Assembly (NCBI GenBank): GCA_017509255.1
Contig: JAFWQA010000037.1
Coordinates: forward strand, 1 to 64,000
Length of the DNA: 64,000 nucleotides
Source: Clostridia bacterium
GTDB taxonomy: Bacteria > Bacillota > Clostridia > Christensenellales > Aristaeellaceae
Reading direction: 5' to 3'
The notes beneath the pieces were generated by a model that was given only the letters and a program-made list of their open reading frames with translations, was not told the DNA's origin and searched no databases. Position 1 is the first letter of the stretch, and each line of letters opens with the position of its first letter. Below, in pieces: positions 42,638-49,478 of the stretch. The translations under genes and the position numbers were made by a program.

Positions 42638-44098
42638 ATGATGAAACGTTTTATCGCATGGATACTGGTACTCCTGATGGTCTTTGCCGTGGCGACGGCG
42701 TCCGCGGCGGATAAGAAAAAGAAGGACCCCGGCTACATCGATCTGAAGCTGAGGGGCGTTGTGATCAACAGACATACGGCGTATATCGGTTACCAAGACT
42801 GGGATACCTCCCTGTACGGCATCATGACCAACAAGGGCAAGGTCGTGCTCGAGCCGACCTACTACCGGATGAGCGCCGTGTATGATTACCCAATGTTCAC
42901 CGTGGAAGCGAATGTGAATGACCCCCAGAGGGAAGGCGTCATCGACAAAAAGGGCGAGGTGATCGTCCCGGCGGAATACATGGACGTCAAGGTTCTGTCC
43001 GACCGCTGGATGATCGGTATCAAGGTGGAGGAATGCAAGGCGGAGGACAAGGAGTACACCGTTAACTACATCGACGCGGATCCCGTCTTCTACAGGCTCT
43101 CGTCCGTGGACGTCTATTACAAGGGCAAGAAGGTCGGCGATTTTTCCCGCGCCCAATACGACAGCGCCAGCGCGTGGGGCGACTATATCAAGATCACCGC
43201 GCGCGACAAGACCCAGTCCGTGTACAACAAGAAGCTGAAGAAGTCCGCCTTTAAGGGAGATTACATCAGCGAATACGACTCCAGCTACTACAAGGGTAAA
43301 TATACCTACACCCACACCGGCACCAACAAGCCGGCCTTTACCGAAGGCTGCACGCTGAAAAAGGAAAACGTGAACAAGTACATCCTGTACAACAAAGGCG
43401 AGGCCATCGGCCTGGACGGCACGGTCCTTTTCAAGTCGGACTTCGAATACCTGGACGAATTCAGGGGCGGCTACGCCGTGGGCAGAATGAACGACAACAA
43501 GAGAGGCGTGATCAACGAAGCCGGTGAGGTGATCATTCCGGCGGAATACGACCAGATCGGCAACACCGAGAAAAAGCCCTTTGAATACGGCTGCATCAGC
43601 GTGGTGAAGGACGGCAAGTTCGGCTTTGTGAACGACAAGAACCAGGTCACCTGCGCCTTTATCTACGGCAAGGACAGCGTACAGAACTACACGACCTTCG
43701 CCAAGGTCAAGAACCCGGACGGCACCGTGACCGTGATGAGCGGCCTGATCGGCGTCCTGCCGGACACGTACAAGAGCGCGGACATCATGGGCGGCGGCGC
43801 CCGCTGCTTTGAGGCGGAGGACGCGGACGGGAAGGCAGCCCTGATCGACATTCTCGGCAATGTGATGATCCCGTGGACGGAAACCTACAACATCAGCTAC
43901 AACCTGCTGGGCACCGTGGCGGCCTACCAGCTGGAATACGGCACCTACCGCATCTATCACTTTGACGCCTTCGATCCCAAGACGATCCCGGAACCCACGG
44001 AGCAGACCGTTCCCACCTGCCCGAAATGCGGCTATGTGTTCCCGGACGGCCATGTGACGAACTACTGCCCCGACTGCGGCACCAAACAGAAGAAGTAA
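42638..44098 (+). CDS. secreted WG-repeat protein with C-terminal zinc ribbon
   Basis: A 486-residue protein with a signal peptide (residues 1-22, ending TASAAD). The body consists of WG/KWG-type beta repeats, for example EGVIDKKGEVIVPAEYMDV, RGVINEAGEVIIPAEYDQI and FGFVNDKNQVTCAFIYG, each starting with a Gly-[VF]-[IV]-[ND] strand. The last ~27 residues form a zinc ribbon, CPKCGYVFPDGH...CPDCGTKQ. A cytoplasmic-style zinc ribbon on an exported protein is unusual. GGAGGA lies ahead of the ATG pair at 42638/42641. Function of WG repeats is unknown; they probably bind ligands or other surface proteins. Confidence 0.82.
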   Translation: MMKRFIAWILVLLMVFAVATASAADKKKKDPGYIDLKLRGVVINRHTAYIGYQDWDTSLYGIMTNKGKVVLEPTYYRMSAVYDYPMFTVEANVNDPQREGVIDKKGEVIVPAEYMDVKVLSDRWMIGIKVEECKAEDKEYTVNYIDADPVFYRLSSVDVYYKGKKVGDFSRAQYDSASAWGDYIKITARDKTQSVYNKKLKKSAFKGDYISEYDSSYYKGKYTYTHTGTNKPAFTEGCTLKKENVNKYILYNKGEAIGLDGTVLFKSDFEYLDEFRGGYAVGRMNDNKRGVINEAGEVIIPAEYDQIGNTEKKPFEYGCISVVKDGKFGFVNDKNQVTCAFIYGKDSVQNYTTFAKVKNPDGTVTVMSGLIGVLPDTYKSADIMGGGARCFEAEDADGKAALIDILGNVMIPWTETYNISYNLLGTVAAYQLEYGTYRIYHFDAFDPKTIPEPTEQTVPTCPKCGYVFPDGHVTNYCPDCGTKQKK

Positions 44099-44117
44099 TC
44101 GACAAGCCGATCCCCGG

Positions 44118-44152
44118 GACCGGCCGGAACGCTCCGGCCGGTCTCTTTTTTT
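44118..44152 (+). terminator. terminator of the WG-repeat gene
   Basis: Perfect 11-bp stem (44118-44128 with 44133-44143), ACGC loop, T-rich tail. Confidence 0.88.
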
Positions 44153-44183
44153 GTTTTTATGCGGTACCTTTCCTCCCGTTTCA

Positions 44184-44244
44184 TTGTCAAAGCAGGGGCG
44201 CTGTGTTATACTCAAACTGGTTGAAAATGGGAACGTTTGAGCGA
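44184..44244 (+). promoter_or_regulatory. promoter and possible operator of the PilT-type operon
   Basis: TTGTCA (44184-44189), 17-base spacer, TATACT (44207-44212). Downstream, GGGAACGTTTGAG (44230-44242) shares the GAACGTTTG core seen before the GH94 gene. Confidence 0.7.
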
Positions 44245-44272
44245 GTGCTTTCGGAGACGGGGGGACGCTGCA

Positions 44273-45091
44273 ATGACGTGGAGGACCGGCAAAAGACGCG
44301 TATTACTGACGTGTGTTTTGCTTGCCCTTTTTTCCGCTCTGCTGGCGGTCGGCGTTTCCGAGCTGCTGCTGCCGAAGAGCACGAAAAACCTGAAGAAGAA
44401 CGGCGACCTGACGGTGGATATCGGCAACGCCTCCGAGGGCTATATCATGGCCTGCGGCAAAAAGTCCGGCCGGCGGATGAAGCTGCGCGTCCGGTACGGG
44501 AACGACACGCTGACCTATGACCTGAACGGCGGCGGCGACTATGAGGTGTTCCCCCTGCAGTACGGCAGCGGGGAATACACGGTGATCCTGTACCAGAACA
44601 CCAGCGGCAAGCGCTATACCGAGGAGGGCCGCCTGTCCTTCACCGTGAAAATGCAGGACGAGCTGCGCTGCTTCCTGTATCCGAACCAGTATGTGAACTA
44701 CGACGAAAAGACCAAAGCCGTGGCCGAGGCGGAAAAGCTCTGCGCCGGCCTGACCGGCCAGCGGGAGATCTATGACGCCGTGGTGAGATATATCAAGGAG
44801 AACTTCAAATACGACTATATGAAGAGCAGCAGGGTCCAGCCCGGGCAGCTGCCCCAGATCGGGGAGGCCTGGGACAAAAAGATGGGCATCTGCCAGGACC
44901 TGGCGGCCATCACGGTGGCCATGCTGCGCAGCCGGGGCGTGCCGGCGCGCCTGATGATCGGATACCTGGGCAACACCTATCACGCCTGGGTGACCGCCGT
45001 GGTGGACGGGACGGAGCAGTTCTTCGACCCGACCGTGGAGATCGGCGGCGCCCGGAACGGCATGGAGTATACGCTGGAGCGGTATTACTGA
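44273..45091 (+). CDS. membrane-anchored transglutaminase-like protein
   Basis: A 272-residue protein with an N-terminal signal anchor (about 10-30), a beta-rich middle domain, and a C-terminal transglutaminase-like/cysteine-protease core. The catalytic triad is visible: Cys in KMGICQDLAAITVAMLRSRG, His in NTYHAWVTAVVDG, and Asp in QFFDPTVEIGG. Such domains cut or cross-link peptides, often at the cell surface. The start is ATG 44273 behind GGGGGA. A 30-base gap separates it from the PilC/GspF gene, and no terminator intervenes, so it appears to be the first gene of the pilus-like operon. Confidence 0.85.
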   Translation: MTWRTGKRRVLLTCVLLALFSALLAVGVSELLLPKSTKNLKKNGDLTVDIGNASEGYIMACGKKSGRRMKLRVRYGNDTLTYDLNGGGDYEVFPLQYGSGEYTVILYQNTSGKRYTEEGRLSFTVKMQDELRCFLYPNQYVNYDEKTKAVAEAEKLCAGLTGQREIYDAVVRYIKENFKYDYMKSSRVQPGQLPQIGEAWDKKMGICQDLAAITVAMLRSRGVPARLMIGYLGNTYHAWVTAVVDGTEQFFDPTVEIGGARNGMEYTLERYY

Positions 45092-45121
45092 TCCGGACGG
45101 ATCGGGGAGGATGGGATACAC

Positions 45122-46183
45122 ATGGCCACAAAGACGGAAAACGGCATTCTGCTGGAGTCGGAAGAGCTGAGCAGCTTCTGCGATCAGATCGCGCTGATGC
45201 TGGAGTCCGGCATGACGCTGCGGGACGGCATCGGGATGCTGGCGGACGACGAGGAGAAGAACGGCGGCCGGATCCGGCCCTATTCCACGCTGAGGGATAC
45301 CGTGGAGGAAACGGGCTCCCTGTATATCGCCATGCGCGAGCGGGAAAAGGAATGGCCGCATTATATGACGGAGATGGTCGGTATCGGCGAGGAGACCGGC
45401 CGGCTGGAGGAGATCATGAAGAACCTCTCCGTCTATTACCGCAGGGAAGGGCGCATCCGTGACGCGGCCTCCAGCGCGGTGACCTATCCGCTGATCCTGG
45501 GCGGCATGATGGTGATCATCATAGCGGTTCTGCTGTGGCGGGTGCTGCCGGTGTTCCGCCGGGTGCTGGATTCCCTGGGCGTGGACCGGGACGGGCCGGC
45601 GGTGCGCCTGATGAACCTCGGCGCCGCCGCGGGCTGGGTCGTGCTGGGGCTGACCGCGCTGGCCGTGATCGCCGTGGCGGTGATCCTGCTCCTGCTCAAG
45701 AGCGGCGCCCGGGAAAAGGTGCTGAGCTTCCTGCGCAAAGCGCTGCCGACCGTGCGGCGCATCACCGGCAAGCTGTCCGCATCCCGGATCGCCGGGATGC
45801 TCGGGCTGATGCTGGGCGGCGGGTTCCCCATCGGGAACGCGCTGGACATGTCCGCCGGGGCGCTGAGCGACGATGACGCGGCGGAAAAGGTGAAGGAGAT
45901 CCGCGACCGGGTCAGGAGCGGCGAGACCTTTGCCGACAGCATGGCGGAGAGCGGCCTGTATTCCGACTTCCACAACAGGATGCTGAAGATCGGCTCGGCG
46001 TCCGGCCATGAGCCGCAGGTGCTCAGCCGGATCGCGGAGATCTATGAGGAGCAGGCGGAGGACGACATGGCCAAGGCCGTCTCCCTGATCGAGCCGGTGC
46101 TGGTGGCCCTGCTGAGCATCGTGATCGGCGCCGTGCTGCTGAGCATGATCCTGCCCATGGCGGGGGTCATGAGCAGCCTGTGA
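45122..46183 (+). CDS. PilC/GspF-type inner-membrane platform protein
   Basis: A 353-residue type II secretion/type IV pilus platform protein. It has the two tandem T2SSF halves: residues 15-125 (CDQIALMLESGMTLRDGIGML, GIGEETGRLEEIMKNLSVYY) with a membrane segment after it, and 225-353 (ASRIAGMLGLMLGGGFPIGNAL, IGSASGHEPQVLSRIAEIYE) with a last helix at the C-terminus. It anchors the motor ATPase to the pilus base. The genes for the expected partners are downstream, but a 457-base region with long palindromic repeats separates them. The protein is shorter than the ~400 residues common in pili. Confidence 0.9.
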   Translation: MATKTENGILLESEELSSFCDQIALMLESGMTLRDGIGMLADDEEKNGGRIRPYSTLRDTVEETGSLYIAMREREKEWPHYMTEMVGIGEETGRLEEIMKNLSVYYRREGRIRDAASSAVTYPLILGGMMVIIIAVLLWRVLPVFRRVLDSLGVDRDGPAVRLMNLGAAAGWVVLGLTALAVIAVAVILLLLKSGAREKVLSFLRKALPTVRRITGKLSASRIAGMLGLMLGGGFPIGNALDMSAGALSDDDAAEKVKEIRDRVRSGETFADSMAESGLYSDFHNRMLKIGSASGHEPQVLSRIAEIYEEQAEDDMAKAVSLIEPVLVALLSIVIGAVLLSMILPMAGVMSSL

Positions 46184-46196
46184 TAACGGAGCGTGG

Positions 46197-46348
46197 GGCC
46201 GCCTGCAGCGGGGTATTACCTCGGCGGCACGCCTCCCGGCTACGTTCAGGGCTGCATCGGTTCTAAGCTCTGTCCGCGCTGCGCTTGCCAATCGCTAAGA
46301 ACCGGCGCCCTTCAAGTGCCGCTACGGCAATACACCCGCACGGCGGCC
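46197..46348. repeat. long-palindrome element, copy 1
   Basis: A 152-base imperfect palindrome. Paired blocks, outside in: GGCCGCC 46197-46203 with GGCGGCC 46342-46348; GTATT 46213-46217 with AATAC 46329-46333; CGGCAC 46225-46230 with GTGCCG 46316-46321; GGGC 46249-46252 with GCCC 46307-46310; CGGTTCTAAGC 46258-46268 with GCTAAGAACCG 46294-46304 (one mismatch). It repeats with a 174-base period. MITE-like element or structured RNA. Confidence 0.85.
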
Positions 46349-46370
46349 ATTATCGTTGAACGGCCTGCCG

Positions 46371-46522
46371 GGCCGCCTGCAGCGGGGTATTACCTCGGCG
46401 GCACGCCTCCCGGCTACGTTCAGGGCTGCATCGGTTCTAAGCTCTGTCTGCGCTGCGCTTGCCAGTCGCTAAGAACCGGCGCCCTTCAAGTGCCGCTACG
46501 GCAATACACCCGCACGGCGGCC
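46371..46522. repeat. long-palindrome element, copy 2
   Basis: Nearly identical to copy 1, 174 bases downstream (few substitutions, for example in the loop). A 22-base spacer ending in GCCTGCC follows each copy. Confidence 0.85.
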
Positions 46523-46544
46523 AGTATCGATGAACAGCCTGCCG

Positions 46545-46600
46545 GGCCGCCTGCAGCGGGGTATGACCCCGGCGGCACGCTTTACCCGCTGCAGGCGGCC
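46545..46600. repeat. long-palindrome element, deletion derivative
   Basis: Starts like copies 1 and 2 for ~35 bases, then jumps to its own inverted end: GGCCGCCTGCAGCGGG (46545-46560) pairs perfectly with CCCGCTGCAGGCGGCC (46585-46600). As a hairpin just upstream of the next gene it could act as an attenuator. Confidence 0.85.
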
Positions 46601-46640
46601 AAAACTATAAAACATCTATTCCACGAAAGGAGCGGCAGCA

Positions 46641-46952
46641 ATGAAACTCTCCAGGCGCGATATCACGGCAGGGATCATCTTTGTCGCTCTGATCGCCGTA
46701 TTCATCATCACGGTCAACGCGGTGACCGACGCGGGCGGGGAGCAGGAGCTGAACATCGTGCGCGACGCGGTGAAGAACGCGGCGCTGACCTGCTACGCCG
46801 CGGAGGGCGCGTATCCGCAGGACCTGGAATACCTGCGCAAATACTATCATCTGGCATATAACGAAGAGAAGTACCTGGTGCACTACGACGCCTTCGCGTC
46901 CAACGTGATGCCGGACATCTCCGTGGTGGAAAGGGGGAAGTCCGCGCCGTGA
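46641..46952 (+). CDS. pseudopilin-like one-helix protein, 103 aa
   Basis: A 103-residue protein with one N-terminal hydrophobic helix (about 9-29, DITAGIIFVALIAVFIITVN) and a short globular part containing AALTCYAAEGAYPQDLEYLRKYYHL, a segment that resembles the alpha-beta start of type II secretion pseudopilin heads (the 'yPtt..L..l' pattern). A normal prepilin-peptidase site (G/A-F-T-L-x-E) is missing. AAAGGAG precedes the ATG. It starts a group of four tiny one-helix proteins followed by PilT, all with overlapping or abutting ends. Confidence 0.72.
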   Translation: MKLSRRDITAGIIFVALIAVFIITVNAVTDAGGEQELNIVRDAVKNAALTCYAAEGAYPQDLEYLRKYYHLAYNEEKYLVHYDAFASNVMPDISVVERGKSAP

Positions 46953-47446
46953 GCGATCCTGTGAAGCTGCCGCAGAGGCGGATCCAGAACCTTTTCATCG
47001 TGCTGCTGCTGGCGGTGTTCGCCGTCTCCTGCATCCTGATCACCGCCATGGGCGCCCGGGCGTACCGGAGCACCGTGGCCGCGTCGAACCGGGAGAACAG
47101 CGGGCGCATCCTGGCCGCGGTGGTCCGCGGGGCCGCTCGGAGCGGGGACGGGGACCGGGTGAGCATCGAGAGGAACGAGGAGCTGGGCATCTCCTGCCTG
47201 GCCTTTACCGAGGAGGAGCCGGAGGGCTCCGGCTGCCGCCGGCTGTACTGCCGGGACGGGTATCTGATGGAAAGCTATACCTCCGGGGAACGGGAGTTCG
47301 ACTGGGAATCCGGTGAGGCCCTCTGCCCCGCCGCGGCCTTTGAGCCCCGGCTGGAGGGCAGCCTGCTGGCCGTGACCGTGACCGACGCGGAGGGGAACAC
47401 GCAGGAGATCCGGACAGTGCTGCGCGTGGGAGGTGGAAGCAGATGA
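46949..47446 (+). CDS. DUF4860-like one-helix protein, 165 aa
   Basis: A 165-residue protein with one N-terminal membrane helix (about 14-34, LFIVLLLAVFAVSCILITAM) and an extracellular beta-rich domain with a Cys pair (SCLAFTEEEPEGSGCRRLYC). It resembles the small DUF4860 family found beside pilus-type genes in Clostridia (from memory). The start is GTG 46949, overlapping the preceding stop (GTGA) and behind AAGGGGGAA. It is coupled on both sides (four-base overlap with the next ATG). A structural role in a short fibre or pseudopilus is inferred. Confidence 0.72.
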   Translation: MSDPVKLPQRRIQNLFIVLLLAVFAVSCILITAMGARAYRSTVAASNRENSGRILAAVVRGAARSGDGDRVSIERNEELGISCLAFTEEEPEGSGCRRLYCRDGYLMESYTSGEREFDWESGEALCPAAAFEPRLEGSLLAVTVTDAEGNTQEIRTVLRVGGGSR

Positions 47447-47844
47447 AGGAAACGAACCGCGCGAATACGCTGCTGCTGGAGCTGCTGCTGGTGATCCTGT
47501 TCTTCATGCTCGCGTCCACGGCCATCGTGGAGGTGTTCGCTGGCGCGCGGCAGAAGAGCCTGCGCTCCCGGGCGGAGAACGGAGCGCTGCTGCTGGCGCA
47601 GAACCTGAGCGAGGACCTGTACGCCGCGGAGGATCCCCGGGCGCGGCTGGCAGAGGCCGGCTTCACCGCGGAGGGAGAGGACTGGCTGCTGGCGGAGGAG
47701 GAATACAGCCTGAAGGCGGAGATCCGCGAGGAAAAGACGGAGGCCGGGCTGCTGCGCACGGTGCTGCTGACGGCTGAGAGGAACGGGGAGACGCTTTTCG
47801 CGCTGCCGTCCCCGAAATATATCCCCGGGGAGGTGGAGCCATGA
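47443..47844 (+). CDS. pilin-like one-helix protein, 133 aa
   Basis: A 133-residue protein. Its N-terminal helix NTLLLELLLVILFFMLASTA has the leucine-rich form of type IV pilins, including a Glu at the position (ahead of the long hydrophobic stretch) where pilins keep Glu5, but no classic Gly cleavage site is obvious; the preceding residues are ETNRA. The rest is acidic and partly helical. It overlaps both neighbours (ATGA). A minor pilin or pseudopilin role is the best guess. Confidence 0.7.
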   Translation: MKETNRANTLLLELLLVILFFMLASTAIVEVFAGARQKSLRSRAENGALLLAQNLSEDLYAAEDPRARLAEAGFTAEGEDWLLAEEEYSLKAEIREEKTEAGLLRTVLLTAERNGETLFALPSPKYIPGEVEP

Positions 47845-48284
47845 GCGGACGGAAGATCGCGGCCGGGCCGGGGGCTTCCTCCCTGATCCTGATCGCCGTG
47901 CTGCTGGCCCTGTGCGTGCTGGCGGTGCTGACGGCCCTGTCCGCCGGGAACGAGGCATCCCTGGGCGACCGGGGCACGGCCGCCGCGGAGCAGGCGGCGC
48001 AGCTTTCCGCCGGGGCGGAGCTGACCCTGTCGGAGATCGACGCGATGCTGGTGAGATGCGCCGGGGGCGCAAAGGATGAATCCGCATACCTGACGGCGGT
48101 GCTGGACAGCCTGCCGGACGGGATGACCCTGCGGGAGGGGCAGATCTTCTGGAACGAGTCCGGCGACGGGCGCACCCTGATGTGCGGCATCCGGATCCTG
48201 CCGCCCGGCTCGGAAAAAAGATACGAGTGGACGAGGCACAAGCTGGTTTCCTCGGAGGAATCGTGGGAGGATGACTGGGAATGA
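47841..48284 (+). CDS. pilin-like one-helix protein, 147 aa
   Basis: A 147-residue protein with one N-terminal helix (about 12-34, GASSLILIAVLLALCVLAVL) and a ~110-residue domain with a Cys pair (MLVRCAGG and LMCGIRIL). The GASSLILI start recalls PilX/GspK-like minor pilins ('G..LI..L..L'). It overlaps the previous gene and PilT (ATGA both times), so all five downstream genes are made in fixed ratio. Function inferred from position only. Confidence 0.7.
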   Translation: MSGRKIAAGPGASSLILIAVLLALCVLAVLTALSAGNEASLGDRGTAAAEQAAQLSAGAELTLSEIDAMLVRCAGGAKDESAYLTAVLDSLPDGMTLREGQIFWNESGDGRTLMCGIRILPPGSEKRYEWTRHKLVSSEESWEDDWE

Positions 48285-49345
48285 TCAAAACACTGGACGA
48301 CCTGCTGCGCGCCGCGCTGACCATGGACGGCTCGGATGTATTTATCATCCCGGGCTCCCCGGTCACGGTCAAGGCCAAGGGGCAGATGATCCCCGTGACC
48401 GAATCGCGCGTGAACCTGGACGAGATCAACACCCTGATCGACCGGGCGTATGAGATCGCCGGGCGGGATAAAAAGCACCTGAACCGGGACGGCGACGACG
48501 ACTTTTCCTTCGCCATCAAGGACGTGAGCCGCTTCCGCTGCAATATCTACCGTCAGAGGGGCACGCTGGCGGCCACCCTGCGCGTGGTGGCCTTCGGCCT
48601 GCCGGACCCGGAGGAGAGGCATATCCCGCCGCTGGTGATGAAGCTGGCGGAGCTGCGCAGCGGCATGGTGCTGGTCACCGGGCCCGCCGGCAGCGGCAAG
48701 AGCACCACCCTGGCCTGTATCGTGGACCGGATCAACCGGACCCGCAGCGGGCACATCATCACCATCGAGGATCCCATCGAATACCTGCACCCGCACAAAA
48801 AGTGCCTGGTGAGCCAGCGGGAGGTGCCGGAGGACGCGGTGAACTTCGCCCGGGCCCTGCGGGCGTCCCTGCGGCAGGCGCCGGACGTGATCATGCTGGG
48901 CGAGATGCGGGACATCGAGACGATCTCCACCGCCATCACCGCGGCGGAGACCGGACACCTGCTCTTTTCCACCCTGCACACCCTGGGCGCGGCCAAGACC
49001 ATCGACCGCGTGATCGACGCCTTCCCGGCGGAGCAGCAGAACCAGATCCGTACCCAGCTGAGCATGGTGCTGCGCGCCGTGGTGTCCCAGCGCCTGATCC
49101 CCACGGAGGACGGCGGGCTCATTCCCGTTTTCGAGGTCATGAGCGTGAACCCGGCCATCCAGAACCTGATCCGCGAGGGCAAGACCCATCAGATCGACAA
49201 CGCCATTTTCGGCGGCGGCGAGAACATGCTGTCCATGGACAGCGAGCTGGCGCGCCTGGTCCGCGAGGGGAAGATCACCCGCGAGGCGGCCCGCGCCTAT
49301 GCCATCCATCCCGAGACGCTGGAGCGCCAGATGCGGTTCGGATGA
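48281..49345 (+). CDS. pilT: PilT-type retraction ATPase
   Basis: A 354-residue secretion/pilus ATPase of the PilT branch. It has the short N-terminal domain of PilT, Walker A GPAGSGKST, the Asp box (HIITIEDPIEYLH), Walker B VIMLGEMRD and the His box GHLLFSTLHT, followed by AAKTIDRVIDAFP and ERQMRF-like C-terminus. PilT proteins pull pili back; the assembly ATPase PilB, prepilin peptidase and PilM-PilQ genes are not in this window. The gene overlaps the last one-helix gene and ends the operon. With PilC it may drive a minimal fibre or secretion device. Confidence 0.92.
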   Translation: MIKTLDDLLRAALTMDGSDVFIIPGSPVTVKAKGQMIPVTESRVNLDEINTLIDRAYEIAGRDKKHLNRDGDDDFSFAIKDVSRFRCNIYRQRGTLAATLRVVAFGLPDPEERHIPPLVMKLAELRSGMVLVTGPAGSGKSTTLACIVDRINRTRSGHIITIEDPIEYLHPHKKCLVSQREVPEDAVNFARALRASLRQAPDVIMLGEMRDIETISTAITAAETGHLLFSTLHTLGAAKTIDRVIDAFPAEQQNQIRTQLSMVLRAVVSQRLIPTEDGGLIPVFEVMSVNPAIQNLIREGKTHQIDNAIFGGGENMLSMDSELARLVREGKITREAARAYAIHPETLERQMRFG

Positions 49346-49422
49346 GAACGTTTGCACAGCTTGCTGTTACTTTGTAAATTTATTTTTTAACTCTTGCATG
49401 TAAACGTTTGCCGTGTTATCAT
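49345..49422 (+). promoter_or_regulatory. promoter and two operators of the GH94 gene
   Basis: TTGCAT (49394-49399), 17-base spacer, TATCAT (49417-49422). GTAAACGTTTGCC fills the spacer (49400-49412), and AGAACGTTTGCA lies 55 bases upstream (49345-49356). Two such sites suggest repression with looping by a LacI-family protein. Confidence 0.75.
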
Positions 49423-49478
49423 GATGCCAGCAAAGAGGGGAAAGAAAAAACGAACCGCCCTGAAGGAGGAATACACGC

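Noticed and set aside
46193..46861. A 222-codon open frame through the palindromic repeats, giving a repeated Pro/Gly/Cys-rich peptide
   Set aside because: The 174-base period is a multiple of three, so the frame stays open by repetition; there is no ribosome site, the peptide looks unlike a protein, and it runs out of frame into the real gene at 46641.
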